This document shows positions 25,876 through 32,791 of a DNA stretch of 39,526 bases, in pieces. The stretch is taken from the NCBI GenBank assembly GCA_001871445.1, contig MNVD01000010.1:1-39526 (forward strand). Direction: 5' to 3'. This stretch comes from Candidatus Magasanikbacteria bacterium CG1_02_41_34 (GTDB taxonomy: Bacteria; Patescibacteriota; Patescibacteriia; Magasanikbacterales; UBA922). The translations under genes were made by a program, and so were the position numbers. Positions within the stretch are counted from its first letter, which is position 1, and each line of letters begins with the position of its first letter. The notes under the pieces were generated by a model. That model was not told the DNA's origin, did not search any database, and worked only from the letters and a program-made list of their open reading frames with translations.

Positions 25876-26835
25876 TTATTCCAACGCTGCTGCACCACCG
25901 GCGATTTCAGCAATTTCTTGCGTAATAGCCGCTTGACGCGCTTTGTTGTAGGTAAGATTCAACTCAGTTATCATGTCACCCGCATTTTCACTCGCATTTT
26001 TCATTGCAACCATTCGCGCACTATGCTCACTTGCTGACGATTCCAAAATTCCTTGATACAATTGCATTTCAACAAGGCGCGGTAGCACTTCTTCGACAAT
26101 CGTATCCAATCCAGGCTCAAAAAGATATCCTTCAATCGGATACTCGTCTTCGACAACATCCTCTTTGATCTCATGCTTTGCTATTTCAGCAGTCATTTTC
26201 TCCAATTCTCTTGATGAAAATGGCAACAGTTGTCGTACCTTAGCATCCTGCGAAAGGCTTGATTGATATTCTGTAAATGCGATAACAACCTTGTCATATG
26301 TTTTACCTATAAATCCTTCCATTGCCATATTTGCAATCGGACGAATGTCATCATAGGATGGTTTTTCTGAGAGTTCATCAAAAACAGCGACAACAGTGTA
26401 TCCTTGTTTTTTTGAAAAACTCACACTTTTTTTCCCAACCGCAAGTACATCGATCTCTACATCTTTCTCCTGTGAAGGAATGATTCCTTGTTCACTACGA
26501 AAAGAAGTCAAACTTTCTATATCAGCAAAAATAGTTTTTGTTTTTTTAAACAAATTTGCATTAAAGCTTCCACATTGTCCACGATTTGAACTGATAATAA
26601 TTGCAAGTACTTTTTTAACTGGTCGCTGCTCGAGTAATGGTACATTTGGTTCATTGAGATGCGCGAGATGTTCCATAAGCTCACGACCAAGTCGTGCATA
26701 CAAGCGCGTATTCAAAACAGTCTCAACAGCCTTACGCATTTTGACAGCAGAGATCATTTCCATCGCCTTAGTCATTTTCTTCGTATTCGTGACCGATTTG
26801 ATGCGACGTTTAATTATTTTGGCGTTTACTGCCAT
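25876..26835 (-). CDS. atpG: ATP synthase F1 subunit gamma
   Basis: 319 residues, somewhat longer than the usual ~285-295. The N-terminal helix NAKIIKRRIKSVTNTKKMTKAMEMISAVKMRKA and the C-terminal ASEHSARMVAMKNASENAGDMITELNLTYNKARQAAITQEI are the conserved coiled coil that turns inside the alpha3beta3 ring. The extra length is in the middle Rossmann-like part (around residues 190-235, acidic EIKEDVVEDEY). Confidence 0.96.
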   Translation of the reverse strand: MAVNAKIIKRRIKSVTNTKKMTKAMEMISAVKMRKAVETVLNTRLYARLGRELMEHLAHLNEPNVPLLEQRPVKKVLAIIISSNRGQCGSFNANLFKKTKTIFADIESLTSFRSEQGIIPSQEKDVEIDVLAVGKKSVSFSKKQGYTVVAVFDELSEKPSYDDIRPIANMAMEGFIGKTYDKVVIAFTEYQSSLSQDAKVRQLLPFSSRELEKMTAEIAKHEIKEDVVEDEYPIEGYLFEPGLDTIVEEVLPRLVEMQLYQGILESSASEHSARMVAMKNASENAGDMITELNLTYNKARQAAITQEIAEIAGGAAALE

Positions 26836-26857
26836 ATATTCAACTAACTACAATCAA

Positions 26858-28354
26858 TTATTGAGCTTTCTTCCATTCATCACAAGCATCTTTTACAGAG
26901 GCTTTTGTTTCATCATTCCAATCACCTTTTGCAATTGTCTCAAGAAGTGTTGATTTACTTGCACAAAAAAATGAAAGTAATTTTTCTTCAATTTCTTTCA
27001 TCGTTTCAAGTGCAAAACTGTCAAAATAACCTTCTCCCATAGCAAAAAGTGATACAACTTGTTCCTCAACAGGCATTGGAGAAAACTGTGGTTGTTTCAA
27101 CAATTCTGTCATACGACGACCTCGCTCAATTTGTCTCTTTGTTTCAGGATCAACGTCTGAACTAAACTGTGCGAATGCTTCGAGTTCACGAAATTGTGCA
27201 AGACCAAGTTTCAAACTCCCTGCAACTTTTTTCATTGGTTTTGTTTGTGCTGATCCTCCCACACGTGATACAGAAAGTCCTACGTTCAATGCCGGACGAA
27301 TACCACGATAGAACAAATCTGTTTCAAGGAATATCTGCCCATCTGTAATAGAAATAACGTTTGTTGGAACGTATGCAGAAATATCTCCTCCTTGTGTTTC
27401 AATAATAGGAAGTGCGGTAATAGATCCACCACCGTATTTTTCATTCAAATTGCATGCACGTTCGAGAAGACGTGAATGGAGATAAAAAACATCTCCAGGA
27501 TACGCTTCACGTCCTGGTGGACGACGCAAAAGAAGAGACATTTCGCGGTATGCCCATGCTTGCTTTGTTAGATCATCGTAAATAATAAGAACATCTTTTC
27601 CTTTGTCAGCAAAGTATTCTGCAATTGCACAACCAGTGTATGGAGAAAGGTACGACATAGGTGCTGGTTCACTTGCTCCTGCGGAGACTATCACCGTATA
27701 TTCCATAGCACCTGCTTCTTGCAGTTTACTTGCGATACGTGCAACCTTTGACTCTTTTTGTCCGATAGCAACGTACACACAAATCATATTCTGTCCTTTT
27801 TGATTCAAAATTGCATCAATGGCAATAGCTGTTTTTCCTGTCTGACGATCGCCGATAATGAGCTCACGTTGTCCACGACCGATTGGAATAAGTGCATCGA
27901 TAGCCTTGATACCTGTTTGCATTGGCGTGTCAACAGGTTGGCGTGTCATGACACCTGGAGCAACACGTTCTACAGGATAAAATTCTTTTGTAGAGATATC
28001 ACCATGTCCATCAATAGCAACACCCACGGCATTGACCACACGCCCAATCATAGCATCCCCGACAGGGACAGACATGACACGACCAGTGCGCTTTACTTCA
28101 TCACCTTCTTTGATATGCGTATAATCTCCCAAAATAACAGCACCAACAGTTTCTTCTTCAAGGTTGAGTGCAATACCAAAAACACCACCTGGAAACAGAA
28201 GCATTTCTTGAGATTGACAGTTGGTAAGTCCGGTCATACGAGTGATACCATCCTTTACCTCAATGACAGTTCCGACTTCTTCTGTCTGTACTGTTTTTTC
28301 AAATTGTTCTATGTTTTTCTTGAGCGTCGCGATGACATTGTCTGTATATGACAT
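26858..28354 (-). CDS. atpA: ATP synthase F1 subunit alpha
   Basis: 498 residues. P-loop [15 protein letters not shown] (about 170-184), [53 protein letters not shown] and the [10 protein letters not shown] segment with the arginine finger. Non-catalytic nucleotide-binding subunit of F1. Eight bp after atpH. Confidence 0.97.
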   Translation of the reverse strand: MSYTDNVIATLKKNIEQFEKTVQTEEVGTVIEVKDGITRMTGLTNCQSQEMLLFPGGVFGIALNLEEETVGAVILGDYTHIKEGDEVKRTGRVMSVPVGDAMIGRVVNAVGVAIDGHGDISTKEFYPVERVAPGVMTRQPVDTPMQTGIKAIDALIPIGRGQRELIIGDRQTGKTAIAIDAILNQKGQNMICVYVAIGQKESKVARIASKLQEAGAMEYTVIVSAGASEPAPMSYLSPYTGCAIAEYFADKGKDVLIIYDDLTKQAWAYREMSLLLRRPPGREAYPGDVFYLHSRLLERACNLNEKYGGGSITALPIIETQGGDISAYVPTNVISITDGQIFLETDLFYRGIRPALNVGLSVSRVGGSAQTKPMKKVAGSLKLGLAQFRELEAFAQFSSDVDPETKRQIERGRRMTELLKQPQFSPMPVEEQVVSLFAMGEGYFDSFALETMKEIEEKLLSFFCASKSTLLETIAKGDWNDETKASVKDACDEWKKAQ

Positions 28355-28363
28355 ACGGTAATG

Positions 28364-28750
28364 TTATGAAAGTTCTTTTTGTAATTGTTCAAGTTGTGAT
28401 CTGACACTTGCATCTAATATCGTATCACCGGTTCGGACGACTACGCCACCGATGAGTGCTTTGTTGATATTTGTTTCCACTTCAATTTTTTTTCCAAAGA
28501 GTCCTGCTATTTCATCGATCATTTTTTGTGATAATTCTCGTGCACTGGTGATCACAATTTTTTGAATACCTTGTTGCAATTTTGCGTACTCTTTGAACGC
28601 TGTCATGAGATATTCTTTTTTACTCAACGCCCGCTGGTCGATGAGAAACTTTACAAATTCTTCTACTGCCCGTTCCAAAGCTGAACCAGACTTTCCATCG
28701 GTCAATTCAAATAATATTTTGGCGTATTGTTTTGGAAGCAAATTTGCCAT
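28364..28750 (-). CDS. atpH: ATP synthase F1 subunit delta
   Basis: 128 residues, shorter than the usual ~175. The C-terminal half with EVETNINKALIGGVVVRTGDTILDASVRSQLEQLQKEL is the conserved delta signature; the N-terminal helical bundle is reduced. Delta anchors the peripheral stalk to the top of F1. Position between atpF and atpA supports the call. Confidence 0.9.
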   Translation of the reverse strand: MANLLPKQYAKILFELTDGKSGSALERAVEEFVKFLIDQRALSKKEYLMTAFKEYAKLQQGIQKIVITSARELSQKMIDEIAGLFGKKIEVETNINKALIGGVVVRTGDTILDASVRSQLEQLQKELS

Positions 28751-28754
28751 ACAA

Positions 28755-29261
28755 TTATTTCAAGGATGAAAGGATATCTTTAATCATTTTCCCATCTTTT
28801 TTCTCATCAAGACGTTCTGTTATAATTTTTTCTACAGCCATCACAACAAGCTCTACAGTTTCTTTTCGGAGCATTTCCTTCATTTCTTTTTTATCAATAT
28901 CAATATTTCGCTTTGCTTGAACGATCAACATCTCAATTTCTTTTTTTGCTTTGTCTTTCATCTGTTCTCCGGCTTCTTTTGCTTTTTGATGTGATTGTTC
29001 AATATTTTTATTTGCTTCTACCTTCGATGCATCGATAAGATCTTGTGCTTTTCGTTCTGCCATCTGTAATTCTGTTTTTGCTTGTGTAAAATTATCAATA
29101 GCATCTTTTGCCTTTTGTTGACGATCATCGACCATCTTCATCACTGGCCCAAACGCATATCGTTTTAATAACCAAAAAACAACGAGAAAGTTTATAAGAT
29201 TAAACAATCCCATTCGCCAATCAAACCCAATTTTTCCAAGTATGCCTAATAAATAATCCAT
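28755..29261 (-). CDS. atpF: ATP synthase Fo subunit b
   Basis: 168 residues. One N-terminal membrane segment (about 14-36, FDWRMGLFNLINFLVVFWLLKRYAFGPVM) followed by a long charged helix (about 45-150) rich in Lys, Glu and Ala, the dimeric stator stalk. I take the ATG at 29261 (MDYLLGILGKIGFDW) because a further upstream in-frame ATG lies inside the hairpin region after atpE and adds an unrelated leader. Confidence 0.93.
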   Translation of the reverse strand: MDYLLGILGKIGFDWRMGLFNLINFLVVFWLLKRYAFGPVMKMVDDRQQKAKDAIDNFTQAKTELQMAERKAQDLIDASKVEANKNIEQSHQKAKEAGEQMKDKAKKEIEMLIVQAKRNIDIDKKEMKEMLRKETVELVVMAVEKIITERLDEKKDGKMIKDILSSLK

Positions 29262-29288
29262 AAAATAGTACAACGAATATATGAGTAC

Positions 29289-29355
29289 TCTCCTAGTAGG
29301 AGAAGTTTGACAGAGAACAGTATGTTCATCTACCAAACTCCCCCTATGAGGGAGT
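29289..29355 (-). other. Two hairpins in the atpE-atpF gap
   Basis: ACTCCC/GGGAGT (29337-29355) just after the atpE stop and the palindrome TCTCCTA-G-TAGGAGA (29289-29303) just before atpF. The first is followed on the minus strand by only TTTGG, so at most it is a leaky terminator. They could raise c-subunit output by stabilising or processing the upstream message. Confidence 0.55.
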
Positions 29356-29360
29356 GTCTA

Positions 29361-29576
29361 TTATACGATGAAGAATGCAACGAATGCGTAGATCGCAGTC
29401 GATTCTGCAAGTGCAACGCCAATGATCATCTTTGAAAAGATGCTTCCTTCCATCTTTGGATTACGACCGATTGCTTCGAGCGCTTTTCCAATAAGATATC
29501 CTTCACCTATACCAGAGCCTCCCATGGTAATGGTGCAAAGTCCCTTTGCAATAAGACGAGCTGAGTCAACGTCCAT
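29361..29576 (-). CDS. atpE: ATP synthase Fo subunit c (two-carboxylate, probably Na+-type)
   Basis: 71 residues, two membrane helices joined by the polar loop GRNPKMEG. Helix 2 carries the ion-binding Glu58 in ALAESTAIY. Helix 1 has Glu25 in GIGEGY at the place where Na+-binding c subunits such as that of Ilyobacter have Gln32 (the spacing of 33 residues to the second site is kept). Ser59, Thr60 and Tyr63 match the Na+-ligand and support set EST..Y. Two carboxylates with this set are known from the Na+-driven Fusobacterium nucleatum rotor. Na+ coupling here is an inference. The loop lysine Lys41 is a possible methylation site. Confidence 0.96.
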   Translation of the reverse strand: MDVDSARLIAKGLCTITMGGSGIGEGYLIGKALEAIGRNPKMEGSIFSKMIIGVALAESTAIYAFVAFFIV

Positions 29577-29593
29577 ATGTGTATATTAATTAA

Positions 29594-29654
29594 TTAGCGA
29601 TTAGCAATCCACAACTGGTAAACACTTTTCCAATTATGCATTGCTACCCGCTAA
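29594..29654 (-). other. Long hairpin between atpB and atpE
   Basis: TTAGCG-AT-TAGCAAT (29594-29608) pairs with ATTGCTA-CC-CGCTAA (29640-29654) around a ~31-nt loop: 13 bp with a 2x2 internal loop. It takes in the atpB stop codon and ends 17 bp before the atpE ATG. No T-run follows, so a terminator is unlikely; an RNA-processing or stabilising element is possible. Confidence 0.6.
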
Positions 29655-30445
29655 TGAGCGAGTACTTCGTCTGGTTTTTCAATTGCAAGTGTATAGTATG
29701 CTGCTGTCAGTGACCCAAAGACCATCGCTTGCAGGACACCGACAAGGAGATTCATTGCTAGCCATGGCACTGGAACAATAGCGGCGAATGCGCCAAGCAA
29801 AATGGCAGCAAGCACGTCTCCTGCATACATATTTCCAAACAAACGAAGTGACAGAGAAACTACCTTTGCGACTTCCGAAACAATATCAAGCAGACCAATC
29901 AAAAAATCAATAATAGAAAGAAATCCTGCTCCAACACCTTTTTTAAATCCATGATAGACATCTTTAAACTTAAAATATTTTCCAAGATGTCCAAAAAAGC
30001 CCCACGCTCGCATACTTGCAAGCTGCGTCAACAATACCATAGCCAGTGCAATACTAAAGGTCATGTTAAAATCATTTGTTGGGGTACGAAAAACTGAGAT
30101 ACCTTTATATGTTATGGCTGTTAATCCTGGCAATAATGCAAAAAGATTACCAAATCCTAAAAATAAGAACAGCGCGCCTATCAATGGAAGAAGTTGTATT
30201 GCTGCTTTTCTATTTCCTGTAATTTGTTCAATAAGACTGGCAAAACCGGTAAAAACTATTTCAATAATCATTTGAAATTTCGAAGGTACGAGTCGCAGTG
30301 ATCTGCGCGTATACAATGCCAACACACAAAAAATAACCGTCATAAATATCCCCATAAACATGGCGTTGGTGACAGGAAGCGAACCAACTGAAAAGATAAT
30401 TTCTGGTTGGACTCCTGATTGTTCTGACTGTACTTGAAAAAACAT
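29651..30445 (-). CDS. atpB: ATP synthase Fo subunit a
   Basis: 264 residues, about six membrane helices. SLSLRLFGNMYAGDVLAAILLG (about 197-218) contains the essential arginine facing the c ring; LLVGVLQAMVFGSLTAAYYTLAIE is the conserved last helix. It forms the ion half-channels. Confidence 0.96.
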   Translation of the reverse strand: MFFQVQSEQSGVQPEIIFSVGSLPVTNAMFMGIFMTVIFCVLALYTRRSLRLVPSKFQMIIEIVFTGFASLIEQITGNRKAAIQLLPLIGALFLFLGFGNLFALLPGLTAITYKGISVFRTPTNDFNMTFSIALAMVLLTQLASMRAWGFFGHLGKYFKFKDVYHGFKKGVGAGFLSIIDFLIGLLDIVSEVAKVVSLSLRLFGNMYAGDVLAAILLGAFAAIVPVPWLAMNLLVGVLQAMVFGSLTAAYYTLAIEKPDEVLAH

Positions 30446-30450
30446 AAAGA

Positions 30451-30753
30451 TTATTGTTGTTTGTGTGTTTTCTTTTCGTTTTCATCATTCTCTCGCGCCT
30501 CCTGCTTTTGTCGAAGTTCTCGAAAAGCTCTGTCTATTTGAAAATACATGCGTATAGTAAGAGTCCAAGAAAGCAAGAAAGCAACACCGAGAACAGAGAG
30601 GGTGCCGTACGGCTTCATATCATACGTCGTATCAATCCATCCTCCGAGAAAATATGACACAATAGCTGGAATACCAAAGATCAACAGAATACGGAACATC
30701 GAAAGAAACGTCTTGTGTCTCAATTGTTCTTGCTCTAGATCAATGGAATCCAT
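30451..30753 (-). CDS. AtpZ/AtpI-like membrane protein, first gene of the atp operon
   Basis: 100 residues with two membrane helices (about 21-41 and 53-73), PAIVSYFLGGWIDTTYDMKPYGTLSVLGVAFLL, and a charged coiled tail ending in KKTHKQQ. Size, topology and location directly before atpB are those of AtpI/AtpZ proteins, which help c-ring assembly or ion supply. The subgroup cannot be fixed by eye. Confidence 0.75.
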   Translation of the reverse strand: MDSIDLEQEQLRHKTFLSMFRILLIFGIPAIVSYFLGGWIDTTYDMKPYGTLSVLGVAFLLSWTLTIRMYFQIDRAFRELRQKQEARENDENEKKTHKQQ

Positions 30754-30773
30754 ACTAATTTTGAAGCGTCGAT

Positions 30774-30802
30774 AGTATAGAGGACTACTGTATCCTTGTC
30801 AA
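30774..30802 (-). promoter_or_regulatory. Consensus sigma70 promoter of the atp operon
   Basis: On the minus strand TTGACA (30802-30797), exactly 17 nt, TATACT (30779-30774). The expected leader before the ATG at 30753 is about 14 nt and has no SD. Confidence 0.8.
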
Positions 30803-30925
30803 TCTATTTTTTGCTTTTAAATGTGGACAATTTTAGCTAAACCTAGCCAAAAATTTAAAAATCAAATAGTATACACAAAATAAGAAGATTCGTCAATATA
30901 GTTTTTTGTTTTTTGGCTGGGTAGA

Positions 30926-30955
30926 GAAAAAAAGTTGTCCACTGAACAACTTTTT
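30926..30955 (-). terminator. Terminator of tatD, overlapping its stop codon
   Basis: On the minus strand AAAAAGTTGT (30955-30946) pairs with ACAACTTTTT (30938-30929), loop TCAGTGG, T-run following. The first arm contains part of the tatD stop codon. Confidence 0.8.
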
Positions 30956-31793
30956 ATATAATATTTGGAAATAATTTTCTGGAATTCTGTTCCAAGATAT
31001 TTTCAACTTCGGTGACGCTCATGTTTCTGACGGTCGCAATTCGCTTCACAACTTCCTCGACGTGCCATGGTTCATTTCGTTGTCCACGAATCACGTGTGG
31101 AGCAAGATATGGCGAATCTGTTTCCACAACAATACGGTCAAGTGGCACCTTTTCTATAACTTCATTGAGCCATTTCTGTGGTTTTGGATCTGTTTTCTTT
31201 GGGGGATAGGTAATCACACCCGTGAATCCAAGAAAAAAACCAGCTTTCAAGTACTCTTGCGCGTATTCCCAGTTCCCTGTGTAGCAATGAATCACACCAC
31301 TATTTTCTTTCAGCTGAGATAACAAAGGCATCATATCTTCGTGCGCATCACGAATATGGATACTCAAAGGCTTACTGACCTCACGAGCCAATGTTGCATG
31401 CTGAAAAAACGTTTCCTTTTGTTTATTCATGACTATCTCTGGATCGATATTTTTTGGAATATGAAATCGATCAAGCCCCGTCTCCCCTATGCCGATTGTT
31501 TTTGGATGCAGTGCCAGTTTTTTATAATATTCATACTCAAATTGCTCACCGCGTGTAATGAATGTATCGGCTTCTTCTTCAACAAATGTTTTGTATTCTT
31601 GAATAGGATGAAGACCTACCGATGCGTACATCCAATCATATTTTTCCGCCCACTCAACAGCCCTTTTACTCGTCTCGGCTTGAGTACCAACAAGATTGAG
31701 AATCATGTTCTTTTCTTTGCATCGCGCGACAACGTCGTCGACATCATCATAGAATGCTTTGAATTGGATATGGCAGTGGGTATCTATGAGCAT
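30954..31793 (-). CDS. tatD: TatD-family metal-dependent hydrolase
   Basis: 279 residues, TIM-barrel hydrolase. Metal ligands are visible: HCH in IDTHCHIQF, the glutamate of GIGETGLDRFH, histidines in SIHIRDAHEDM and VIHCYTGNWE, and the aspartate of VETDSPYLAPH. The C terminus RNEPWHVEEVVKRIA is typical. TatD proteins are 3'-5' DNA or RNA exonucleases involved in repair and turnover. The family name does not imply a role in Tat export. Probably monocistronic. Confidence 0.93.
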   Translation of the reverse strand: MLIDTHCHIQFKAFYDDVDDVVARCKEKNMILNLVGTQAETSKRAVEWAEKYDWMYASVGLHPIQEYKTFVEEEADTFITRGEQFEYEYYKKLALHPKTIGIGETGLDRFHIPKNIDPEIVMNKQKETFFQHATLAREVSKPLSIHIRDAHEDMMPLLSQLKENSGVIHCYTGNWEYAQEYLKAGFFLGFTGVITYPPKKTDPKPQKWLNEVIEKVPLDRIVVETDSPYLAPHVIRGQRNEPWHVEEVVKRIATVRNMSVTEVENILEQNSRKLFPNII

Positions 31794-31811
31794 GATAGAA
31801 TAACTTGTAGC

Positions 31812-31866
31812 TCAGGTCTTTAGACCTGATGCTGACTGTCATCCAGTCCTCCCGATTGAATCGGGA
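31812..31866. repeat. Two palindromes upstream of tatD
   Basis: TCAGGTCT-TT-AGACCTGA (31812-31829) and TCCCGATT-G-AATCGGGA (31850-31866). The second closely resembles CTCCCGAT-TCC-ATCGGGAG at 32617-32635 on the far side of GC-rich cassette B. They look like REP-type palindromes; a promoter for tatD could also lie here but none is clear. Confidence 0.5.
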
Positions 31867-31942
31867 TCAGGATCTCTCTTATTGAGTATATTTTTATTGT
31901 TACAACTGTTGCATTAGAAAATACGTATCTCCATCATACAAC

Positions 31943-31972
31943 AAAAAAAACACCTTTCATAGTGTATTTTTT
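31943..31972 (-). terminator. AT-rich terminator after cassette B
   Basis: On the minus strand ACAC and GTGT form a short stem extended by A-T pairs, then eight T. It sits just beyond the large GC-rich hairpin, matching the order found after cassette A. Confidence 0.6.
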
Positions 31973-31976
31973 GACA

Positions 31977-32023
31977 GCAGTAGCCGAGCAAGTCGCGTGA
32001 GGACGCGCCTTGTCGGCCACTGC
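31977..32023 (-). terminator. Large GC-rich imperfect hairpin after cassette B gene
   Basis: Arms GCAGT, GCCGA, CAAG, CGCGT pair in order with ACGCG, CTTG, TCGGC, ACTGC: 19 bp broken by two mismatches and one bulged G, loop GAGG. It starts 22 bp after the stop codon. No T-run of its own. Confidence 0.6.
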
Positions 32024-32045
32024 ATTAGACGTTCAGACCGGAAGA

Positions 32046-32444
32046 TCAGGAAGCAAACTTACGGCTTCGAAGAGCGTCGTCCGCGTTCTTCGTCGGATCG
32101 TAGGTGACCCAGGAGATACTGACGCTGTCACCATCCTCCAGGACGTCATCCCAAGGGGAATGCTGCGGCGTCCTGCCGTTCCAGGTGACCACGGGGTAGA
32201 CCTGATGCTCATGATCCATGTAGCTCGCGTCTTGCCCAGCAGGCAGACACACACGGGGGTTCTCACCAACCTTGTTCTTCCGCCATGCAGAAGTATATGT
32301 GATGATCTTGAAGCCGTTCGCCTCAAGCACCTCACCCAACGTCTGTCCGCTTCGCCCGATGTAGGTGCATGCCTGACCGAGCACACCCGTGCTGATGAGG
32401 ATGGAGCCACAACCCAGAATCTTCAGAAAACTTCGTCTGTTCAT
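32046..32444 (-). CDS. Exported protein with Tat-like signal, GC-rich cassette B
   Basis: 132 residues. The N terminus MNRRSFLKILGCGSILISTGVLGQAC has the twin-arginine consensus (RRxFLK), a hydrophobic core and a cysteine at about 26 that could be lipidated, although GQAC is a weak lipobox. The mature part contains TLGEVLEANGFKI and PVVTWNGRTPQHSPWDDVLEDGDSVSI, which reads like a beta-grasp (ThiS-type) strand-helix-strand pattern with an NG turn and DGD turn; this fold call is tentative. No C-terminal Gly-Gly. The ATG at 32444 is set by GGAGGG six nucleotides upstream. Base and codon use are GC-rich, unlike tatD and the surface-protein gene on either side. Confidence 0.72.
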   Translation of the reverse strand: MNRRSFLKILGCGSILISTGVLGQACTYIGRSGQTLGEVLEANGFKIITYTSAWRKNKVGENPRVCLPAGQDASYMDHEHQVYPVVTWNGRTPQHSPWDDVLEDGDSVSISWVTYDPTKNADDALRSRKFAS

Positions 32445-32466
32445 CCGCTTCCCTCCAAGAAAGCAA

Positions 32467-32487
32467 AACCCGCCGAGTTGGCGGGTT
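32467..32487 (-). promoter_or_regulatory. Leader hairpin upstream of the cassette B gene
   Basis: AACCCGCC-AACTC-GGCGGGTT on the minus strand, a perfect 8-bp stem ending 10 nt before the SD GGAGGG. TTTTGCTTTC follows, so it may act as an attenuator or as a leader hairpin like the one before cassette A. Confidence 0.55.
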
Positions 32488-32722
32488 GGTTGAAGAAATG
32501 TGCCATGCCTGCTGAATACACAAAAATAGTCAGAATGCACTGCACATCTCTATCACCTCACCACTCCTGCTCGGGAGTTTGCTGTGACTTAGATATCATC
32601 TTTGACGATCGGACTCCTCCCGATTCCATCGGGAGTTTACCGTTGCGGCACAGTGAGGGGATGAACCTTGTCCGACCGAAGTCTTGACGAAGGTGGAACC
32701 CTACTTCCACAAAGAGATATCT
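32488..32722. repeat. Gene-free stretch with REP-like palindromes
   Basis: The region from cassette B to the surface-protein terminator holds no convincing gene. It contains CTCCCGAT-TCC-ATCGGGAG (32617-32635), ACTCC/GGAGT (around 32558), and GTGGAA-CCCTAC-TTCCAC (32693-32710). Short reading frames here run through these palindromes and look like chance. A promoter for cassette B should lie here, but I see no good -35/-10 pair. Confidence 0.5.
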
Positions 32723-32762
32723 ACTAAAAAAGAACAACAGGTGCATTGTAGCACCTGTTGTT
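32723..32762 (-). terminator. Strong terminator after the 682-aa surface protein gene
   Basis: AACAACAGGTGC and GCACCTGTTGTT form a perfect 12-bp stem (32733-32762) with loop ATTGTA, followed on the minus strand by TCTTTTTT. Confidence 0.88.
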
Positions 32763-32791
32763 TGGCTATCCAAATTCTGTTGTGGACAAGG

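Noticed and set aside
27758-28351. 197-codon frame on the plus strand opposite atpA
   Set aside because: Antisense shadow of a highly conserved gene; translation is His/Asn/Thr/Ser-rich and not protein-like.
31977-32023. Integron attC site
   Set aside because: The long imperfect palindrome and nearby ATTAGAC recall attC, but there is no matching RYYYAAC core on the other side and no integrase or cassette array in view. The hairpin is better read as part of the gene's 3' end.
32010-32687. 225-codon open frame on the plus strand across cassette B
   Set aside because: It runs antisense through the Tat-signal gene and the REP-like palindromes, has no SD, and its protein is Arg/Pro/Ser-rich without structure. 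GC-rich DNA often has long antisense frames. The minus-strand gene has SD, signal sequence and terminator.
32558-32773. 71-codon minus-strand frame between cassette B and the surface-protein gene
   Set aside because: It spans the perfect terminator stem and several palindromes, with no SD and no recognisable protein pattern.
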